A DNA stretch of 64,000 bases from Halichoerus grypus (taxonomy: Eukaryota; Chordata; Mammalia; Carnivora; Phocidae), in assembly GCF_964656455.1 (NCBI RefSeq), contig NC_135714.1:127838131-127902130 (forward strand), read 5' to 3'. Below are positions 56,650-64,000 of the stretch, in pieces. The position numbers and the translations under genes were made by a program. Within the stretch, counting starts at the first letter, position 1; each line of letters opens with the position of its first letter. Below the pieces are notes generated by a model, which ran no database searches, had not been told where the DNA came from, and saw nothing but the letters and a program-made list of their open reading frames with translations.

Positions 56650-59180
56650 TACTACTTTGCAACCACTACTCCATAACTGGCAGATTTATTATGAGGGCAT
56701 CTTAGCTTACCAAAGACGGTTAATGACAACAGGAAATTCAGTTAGTCCCCACAGCTACAGGATTTGGTTCTCAGGTTTGCAAGTCAAAAAACTCACTACA
56801 TATTACTTTCTGATTTTTACATTTAACATCACTACTGCTGTTCTTTCCACATTACAGAAAAATGCTGTAAAAGAAAGGATTAATATTGACCTGAATAGTA
56901 GTAATCGCATTTTTTGTTACTTTACCTAGGGCTAATTAAAACATTTTTACCTAATGATATTATTAACAAAACAAGTATTAGCTTCAAAATAATACGTAAG
57001 GAATGACCATATTTTGTAAAAATTAAAAATAAATTTGATGCAATTTCATGATTCTTTTTCTTTTTCTTTTTACTTTTTAATTTTCCTAAAAACAACATGC
57101 ATTACTCATAATTTTTAAAAGAGGGAATAGGAAGAAGTAAAAGCTAATGAGATGTTTTTCATTAACCAAAATAATCTATCACCAAAATGGCAATTTATCC
57201 ATTTCTTATAGTAACTATCATGAAGATCTTCACAGGGACAGATGTTGCTCGGACATTACTATCAGAGTACTAAACTGGATGACATCTTGCCCGAAAAGGC
57301 TTGGCACACACAGATTTTTGTGGTTTTGTTGAAATTCTTATTCTATAGCTCTTGACTTTTCAAAGATCCAAGACTATTATCCTTATTCATTTCAAAATAC
57401 CTCTAATATATTTTTTCTTTCATTATAGTTAATTATATCTTAGTATGGTTTGTTCCTGGTGTCACATTCAGCTTCTGTCATTTCAAAATCACACTAGCTG
57501 AGTCACTTCTAAAAGAGAGGGCTGTAAATAGCAAATTTCATCCATGCATGATGCTAGCATCAGTTTTAAAAAGGCAATACAACCTGAACTTGACCCTAGT
57601 TTCAAGAGTGCATCTTGTTTGAGGGCCTGTGGTCTTTTCTCCACTGATTATGTTGGTTACAGTAAAAATTTTAGTATTGTAACTGCATGCTTTAGCTCTG
57701 AATACTTAAGGGTCTGTTGAGCTGTGCTATCATCATTGCTGATCATTAGTCTCTGTCATTAAGATGACAAGTTAAACTGGCTTTTGAAGAATTGCAATCT
57801 CTAGGTGTAAATATTCATTTGAAAAATAAGAAGAGAATGAATGGCAGTATAGGAGGGACTATAGATACATTTAACAAAAAGATAGCATAAAATGGCTTTT
57901 TATAAATGTATATGTACTAAGGGGATATGTTTTAGAGTTTAGAGTACTTACTACTTTTAACTTACATACCTGGCCTAATTTTAGTTACATGGGCCAAGAC
58001 CACTCTATATAAAATGAGTGGGACTACTAGTCAACGTCTCAAGGAAAGTAACTCACAGCCCTGACATAAGAAATTTTACCACCTCTCTAAATTCCTAGAA
58101 AGATAACTCAACAGGAGATGAGGTTCTTTTCGCACATCTTGCATTTTGCTTCAAATTAAACTTTTATTTCACACACAAAAAATGTGAAAAGGTGAGTAGA
58201 TTAAACTGTTAGTAATCATGCTTTCAGCAGAGACATAGTTTCACAATCACTGTGAAGCCTTTTACAATTTGAAGACCGGATTAACTGCAACACCAGGAGG
58301 CAGAATGACCTTGCCCACTTCACAATCTCTGTGATAACAAAGCCAGGGTTAGAAATTGAAAAGTTTATTCATTAGAGAAATCATTTACAATGAATCATCT
58401 GATTTTCTAGCCTGTCTTTGGATTGTTACAGGCATAATAAATTATACCAATAACAACCAGAGTCAACAAGAAAAAAAAAATTAAGTAGAGATAGAATATC
58501 AAATGTCATTGCATCACTTAAAAATTTCTAGACAAGTGAATTTTAAAGTTAAAATAAAATCCTATTTAGGATCAATTGTCTGAACAGCCCTCACACCCTC
58601 TCTTGAACATGTGCTGCCAAGAGTTCTAACATGCAGAATCCAGCCTGTGACATTTCTGTCTATAATGGGATTATCCCAATATTTTCCCCCAACCCAATCA
58701 GGGTAAGGTTACTCAGCAATGGTAGCACTTAAAGAGAGATCAAGGGTCATTAAGGAAAATACTCAGAAGATTTAGCAATTGAATCATGTATTTACTGAAG
58801 GCTTAAGATATGTAAATCTTCTGCGGTACTACTTGGCACTAAGAATTATGAACAAAACAGCTGACAAGCTTGAGCCTTTGGGCAGTTTATATAACTTGCT
58901 CACCAGGACAACTGAATTCTTTGCAGCATCTGAGACTAAATTTACAAAAATATTTATGGGTAATTTAAACTATTTAGGGTATTACATTTAGATCAAGCAC
59001 TTTAGTAGGAATATTAAAATCTCCACAGATCTTAGAGTGAAATACCCAAACAATTTTCCATAATAAAGGATTCACTATCATTTGCACTTAACAATTCATA
59101 CATATAAGAAACTTTCATTACCGTAAGTATCCCTACTCTATTAGAACTTACCTAAACTACAGATTCTTTCTCAATAAATA
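56650..59180. other. Quiet AT-rich noncoding DNA
   Basis: 2.5 kb with no SINE, LINE or LTR that I could recognise and no convincing exon. The longest repeat-poor stretch of the window outside the gene. Confidence 0.5.
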
Positions 59181-59189
59181 TCCATGCTT

Positions 59190-59470
59190 GCCAGGTTTTC
59201 ATTCTTGGTCTTTCTCTCATTCTGAACAGCTTTTAGTGGAATTCATTTATACCCATAAATTCAAGTGCCTCCTATGGACTGATATCGCCCAAGTTCTAAA
59301 ACCATATATTCAACAGCCTGCTGGACATAGGCCCTGAGGTGGTTTATCCAGAATCACAAACTCAACTTGACCAGATAAAACCCATGATCTTTTATATCCA
59401 AAATGTGTCCTTCTCCATATCCTTACAAATAAAACTACCAACCATTCAGACCCAGCATTTTAATGGGGCA
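59190..59470 (+). repeat. L2-like fragment
   Basis: GACATAGGCCCTGAGGTGG, AACTCAACTTGACCAGATAA, ACTACCAACCATTCAGACCC resemble the L2 coding end. Confidence 0.45.
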
Positions 59471-60018
59471 CAATGAAGGAGAAAAGATACTGGCCAGGCC
59501 CCCAAAAGTGCAAAGTGAGATCAGAAACCCACCATGTAAAACATAGAGCCCAAAAATGTGTGGTGTTCAATAGCTAAAAGAGGTTAAAAGTAAAATGATA
59601 GAAAGGCTAGACTTTTCTACACTTACCAAAAGAAGCTGGAGTGGCTATATTAATATTAGACAAACTAGATTTCAGAGCAAAGAATATTACAAGGGATAAA
59701 GAACATCACTTCATAACAATAAAGAGGAGGACTTAACAATCCTAAAGGTTTATGAACCTACTGACAGAACTTCAAACTATACAAAGTAAAAAACTGTTAG
59801 AACTGCAAAGAGAAATAAATCTACAATTATAGTTGGAGACTTCAATATTCCTCTTTTAATAATTGATAGACAAAATAGATAGAAAATGAGTAAGGACAAA
59901 GAAGATTTAAATAACACTATCAAGAGAATAGCAAATGAGACCTAAAGTAAGCAAAATAAAAAACCAGAATAGAAATCAACAAGAGAAAACAAAAACAACA
60001 ACAACAACAAAAATCAAT

Positions 60019-60071
60019 GATGTATTGTATGGTGACTAACATAACATAATAAAATAAAATAAAATTTAAAA
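60019..60071 (+). mobile_element. L1 micro-insertion (extreme 5' truncation)
   Basis: GATGTATTGTATGGTGACTA then ACATAACATAATAAAATAAA and an A-rich end are the last ~40 bp of the same carnivore L1 3'UTR seen at 15807, 43061 and 53271. It is flanked by AAAATCAAT on both sides and lies inside the older L1. Confidence 0.88.
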
Positions 60072-60814
60072 AAAATCAATAACTTCAAAAGCTAGTTCTT
60101 TGAGAAAATCAATAAAATTGATAAACTTCTATCCAGACTGATAAGGAAAAAGAAAGTGAGGACAGAAATTATAAATATCAGTAATGAAAGAAGTCACATC
60201 GACACAATTCTACAGAAAGTAAAATAATAATAAAGATATAGTAGCAACAATTTTATGCCCATAAATTCAACAACATAGATAAAATAGTATCCTTGAAAGA
60301 ACAAGCTACCAAAGCTCACTCAAGAAAAAATAGATAACCTGAAGCTCTATATCTATTTTTAAAATTGAATGTGTAGTTAAAACTTTTCCATAAAGAAAAC
60401 TCCAGGCCCTGACGGCTTCATTGGTGAATTCTACCAAATTTTTGAGAGACTTATCAGTTCCATACAAGCTCTTCCAGAAAACTGAAAAAGGAAAAAATAC
60501 TTCCCAACTCCTTCAATTAGGCAAGCATTAAGACAAATCAGATACAAGAAAAACAGAATAAAACCTACAGATATATCCCTCACAAACACATATTAGAAAG
60601 TCCCCAACAAAATATTAGTAAAATACATCTAATAATATATACAAAGGATAATACATCATAACAAAAGGAGGTTTATTCCAATAATACAAGAATAATTTAA
60701 CAATCAAATATCAATAAATGTAATTCACCGTATTAACAACTGAAAAGAGAAAAACCATATGATCATTTCAAAAGATTCAGAAAACAATTTTTTGACAAAA
60801 TCCAACATCCATTC

Positions 60815-60845
60815 TTTAATCATCGTCATCATCATCATTATCATT
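60815..60845. repeat. (TCA)n simple repeat
   Basis: Imperfect TCATCGTCATCATCATCATT run within old L1. Confidence 0.85.
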
Positions 60846-61111
60846 TGTCAGCAGGATATGAAGAGAAGGAATAGAATGAATAGGAATTTCCTTGACCTGA
60901 TAAAGAGCACCTAGGAAAAAATTCCACAGCTAACACCATACATAATGGCAGAAGACTGAACAACTTTCCCCCAAGAGCAGGAAAAAGGCAAGGATGCCTG
61001 CTCTCATCACTGTTCTACAGCATTGTCCTGGAAGTTCTAATCAATGTAATAAGGCAAAGAAAATAAAATGAAAGTCATCCAGATTGGAAAAGAAGACAAA
61101 TTGGCATTACT

Positions 61112-61505
61112 TGTCCAGTGCTCTTTCTACTGTACATCTAATTTTATGTTTTATATTTTCTTTCTTCATTTTTTTGGTTAAGTTTATTCCTAGATATTTT
61201 ATTATTTTTGGTGTGATTGTAAATGAGATTGTTTGCTTAATTTCTCTTTTTGCTAGTTCATTACTAGTGTATAGAAATGCAACAGATTTCTGTATATTAA
61301 TTTTGTGCCCTGCAACTTTACTGAATTCATTTATTAGTTCTAGTAGTTTTTTGGTGGACTCTTTAGGGTTTTCTATATATATGGAGTATCATGTCATCTG
61401 CAAATAGTAAAAATTTTATCTCTTCCTTACCAGTGTGGATGCTTTTCATATCTTTTTCTTGTCTGATTGCTATGCCTAGGACGTCCAGTACTATATTGAA
61501 TAAAC
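61112..61505 (-). mobile_element. Old L1 ORF2 fragment, opposite orientation
   Basis: TTCCTAGATATTTTATTATT, AGAAATGCAACAGATTTCTG, GGGTTTTCTATATATATGGA, GTATCATGTCATCTGCAAAT and AGTACTATATTGAATAAACA are the complement of ORF2 around the catalytic reverse-transcriptase block. Confidence 0.92.
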
Positions 61506-61509
61506 ATAG

Positions 61510-62155
61510 ACCCTAAGTTCTCTCTTCATTATTACAAACAGTAAAAAAAATAAATAAAGTTCTACAATTAAATTAAAATTAGAACAAGAACATTCATCAG
61601 TGATTATGTATTTCCTATGAAGAAGCACAATTTTTTTTTGGTCAGATGACCCCAAGGAACTTCTGTTAAATACTCTGAATATCACTGTGTGCCAAGAATG
61701 CTCATGGCAATCACTTTAAAATCTGCTGTTTTTAAAAATGTCTTATTTAATTTTCTTCTTAGAATTAGCATTTAAATATCTGCCCCTGTCAAATACAATG
61801 CATTATCACAGGATGGAAGTAAAATGAAGGCAAAAAATAAAGACTAAAGACAAAGACTGCCTTAAAATAGTTGTGTCATACTTAAATGTCATACTGTCTC
61901 TTAAAGTGTCCTCTTATTACAAGCCAATGAATTTATTCACTTTCAGTGTGAAAGTTCTCTCTTCAAAATTGTCCATAGTAGAGTATAATTTCTTTCTCAT
62001 TTTATTAGACAGACTAATAGAGTTCTTTCCTCCTTCATTATTTATATACTTGCTGGTTGGTTATTTAGTTCAGGCTTCCTCTTTATAATAATGCTTTGAA
62101 ATGTGTTACATTCAAATATATTTATAATCTTTTAGAGATTACTCAGACTTAAATG
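61510..62155. other. Noncoding DNA
   Basis: Nothing recognised. Confidence 0.4.
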
Positions 62156-62159
62156 TTCA

Positions 62160-62600
62160 AATCTTCTGATCTAATAATCCCTCAAGAAATCTATTTAAAA
62201 AAATAATCACAGATGCAGAGATGTACATTTGTATATAAACATGTCCATTATGGGATTATTCATACTCACAAATAATGTAAACAATTTAAAGGGCAACAGC
62301 TGAAGAACTGGTATATAAGAAATGATTCATAAATAAATGGAATATATTCTAAAATAATTGAGAAAGCTCAAAATATAATTTTAACAGAAAAAGTAAAGTA
62401 AAAAATATATTTATAATATAATCCCTTCTCTACTACACATATTTCACAGATACACACACACCATTTATAAAAATAGAAATACCCAAAATGATGAATGGTT
62501 ATCTCTGAATAATGATTATGAATCATATTTTTCCTCACATTTTACTGTATTTTTAAATTTTTCTTTAAGAATAATTTTATAATCAGAAAAAATAAACATT
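62160..62600 (+). mobile_element. Old L1 3' end
   Basis: GGGATTATTCATACTCACAA, ATCCCTTCTCTACTACACAT, GAATGGTTATCTCTGAATAA and ATTTTATAATCAGAAAAAAT follow an old L1 3'UTR. Confidence 0.75.
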
Positions 62601-62604
62601 CTAT

Positions 62605-63400
62605 GAGAGCAGGAAAGACAGAGAATCAGAATGATGAAAGATCCACCAGGTTGAAGTTTTGGCAATGGAGAGACCAGTTTGAGTAAGTAAATGAAGCATA
62701 AAGCAAGAATCATTTTTAAAAACAACATGGTAACATTGGCTAGTAACATAGATCATTTTCTGTGCTGTCATCCTTTTCAAGCATTACTAATTCCAACAAT
62801 AATTCAAACAGAAAAGGTATCTAAAACCGACATAGTGTATAGTCTTACTTAAACTTACAGCAACCCAATGCTACCTTGAGTATTACACTGTGGGCACTTT
62901 AAAAAGAAACATTTTTTTAAATGGAATATACTTAGAGGACAGCAACTAAGATCAATATTTTTTAAACTTGAATGTCTTAGGAAAAACACATAAGGACATT
63001 GGGAATGCTCACACTAAGAAAGAAAAATTTAAGCAAACACAGGTTTTGTGTCATCTAGTGAGGAAAAGAGCTAATGGTTAGAGCTAACTAAGGATGAAAT
63101 GGGATCTTCCTACCCTCCCTACCCAGTTGGAGACCACTATCCATTCATTAAACACATGTAAGGTCACTGGGCAAAAGAACCTACTTGACAACCAATTTGG
63201 AATCCTCTGTTGTTTGTAAAGATATTCTTCCTAATCTTGTTTTAGAGAGGAAACTTAAGCATCAGGTGGGTATTTAGACTAAGTGTTCTCTAATGACCCC
63301 TCCAAATTGGCATGACATGGCTTTAGGTGTTCTAAGACCAATTCTAATGTGAGGGCAGGCGCTTCCCTCACACACAACACCAAGCAATTGTTGAACACCA
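62605..63400. other. Noncoding DNA
   Basis: Nothing recognised. Confidence 0.4.
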
Positions 63401-63409
63401 GTAGGGTGT

Positions 63410-63797
63410 CCAAAAATTCAACTCCATTCTGATACTACCTATGCTGGAGAAACCACCAGATTGCACAGATTAAGGATTCAGTCCCACAAGACTGCCCCTA
63501 CAACTCTCACTTTAGATGCCAGCTGTAAGCCCAAGCCTATTTACTTATGCTTCCCAATGACCAGCTACATATTGGAACTTCCAATAATCTCCTCCTTAGG
63601 TTCAATTATTTGCTAGAAGGGCTCACAGAACCCAGGGAAACACTTACTTACGTTTACCAGTTTATTAAAGGATATTATAAAAAATACATATCAATAACCA
63701 AAAGAAGAGATACTTAGGGCAAGATCTCAAACAAAGGAGCTTCTGTCCTCATGGAGCTTGGGGCCTGACTTGGTGACACATAGAAGCATTCTGGTTT
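63410..63797 (-). mobile_element. Old LTR-like repeat, antisense (tentative)
   Basis: GGTTCAATTATTTGCTAGAA, GGCTCACAGAACCCAGGGAA, ACACTTACTTACGTTTACCA and GTTTATTAAAGGATATTATA match a common old mammalian LTR. Orientation is inferred from TTTATTAAAGG being the complement of a poly-A region. Confidence 0.5.
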
Positions 63798-64000
63798 GGG
63801 GCACCTGGGTGGCTCAGTCATTAAACATCTGCCTTCGGCACAGGTCATGGTCCTAGGGTCCCAGGATCGAGCCCCACATCAGGCTCCCTGCTCGGCCGGG
63901 AGCCTGCTTCTCCCTCTCCCGCTCCCCCTGCTTGTGTTCCCTCCCTCGCTGTCTTTCTCTCTATCAAATAAATAAATAAAAATTTAAAAAAAAAAAAAAG
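63798..64000 (+). mobile_element. Can-SINE, running to the window edge
   Basis: GGGGCACCTGGGTGGCTCAG, GGCTCCCTGCTCGGCCGGGA, AAATAAATAAATAAAAATTT and poly-A. Its right TSD lies outside the window. Confidence 0.95.

Larger units (their letters stand above)
59560..61110 (+). mobile_element. Old L1 ORF2 (endonuclease end and reverse-transcriptase region)
   Basis: AGAAGCTGGAGTGGCTATAT, AACTAGATTTCAGAGCAAAG, GTTGGAGACTTCAATATTCC, CCAGGCCCTGACGGCTTCAT, GGTGAATTCTACCAAATTTT, AAAAGGCAAGGATGCCTGCT and CATTGTCCTGGAAGTTCTAA give the L1 ORF2 order. Many frameshifts; dead. Confidence 0.92.

Noticed and set aside
1..64000. CRISPR arrays, operons, bacterial promoters or phage genes
   Set aside because: The regular repeats are microsatellites and dispersed SINEs; gene structure and repeats are clearly mammalian.

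Overview
This window is nuclear DNA from a carnivoran mammal, most likely an arctoid (bear, seal or mustelid type). The main evidence is about 22 full or partial tRNA-Lys-derived Can-SINEs on both strands. They have the typical head (GGGCGCCTGGGTGGCTCAG), a CT-rich tail and an (AAATAA)n AATCTT end, and many carry clear target-site duplications (TSDs). Their body sequence fits arctoid SINEs better than the dog or cat types. Three 5'-truncated young L1 copies share one carnivore-type 3'UTR. The rest of the repeat load is the usual old mammalian set: MIR, L2, old L1 and half-LINE pieces, MaLR LTRs, and Tigger and hAT remnants.

The only protein-coding gene I can support lies on the minus strand. 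Its first coding exon is at 31517-31602, with the start codon at 31553-31551 in a good Kozak context and an in-frame stop just upstream. Coding exons follow at 23020-23102 and 20825-21092, and probably at 20359-20429. Splice sites and reading phase agree at every junction. Together they give the first ~129 (to ~153) residues of a lysine-rich, soluble-looking protein that I do not recognise. The gene should continue past the low-coordinate side or through exons I could not pick out, and its promoter and 5' noncoding exon lie at higher coordinates.

Layout: 1-10 kb is mostly single-copy DNA with MIR, L2 and SINE pieces. 10-20 kb holds a MaLR LTR, a (CA)n tract and a long L2 region broken by SINEs and a DNA transposon. 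20.3-31.6 kb is the gene; its first visible intron holds a nested L1/MaLR/SINE stack. 32-42 kb is single-copy DNA with scattered repeats, including two SINEs in a tight inverted pair at 39.8-40.2 kb. 42-54 kb is repeat-dense: a half-LINE carrying two SINEs and an L1, then L2, an LTR, old L1, a Tigger element, a 1.7 kb old L1 and a younger L1. 54-59 kb is quiet AT-rich DNA. 59-64 kb holds old L1 in both orientations, a 53-bp L1 micro-insertion and a SINE at the edge.

I found no rRNA, functional tRNA gene, CRISPR array, CpG island or bacterial-type operon. Repeat family names come from recognising consensus motifs by eye, so subfamily calls are tentative.
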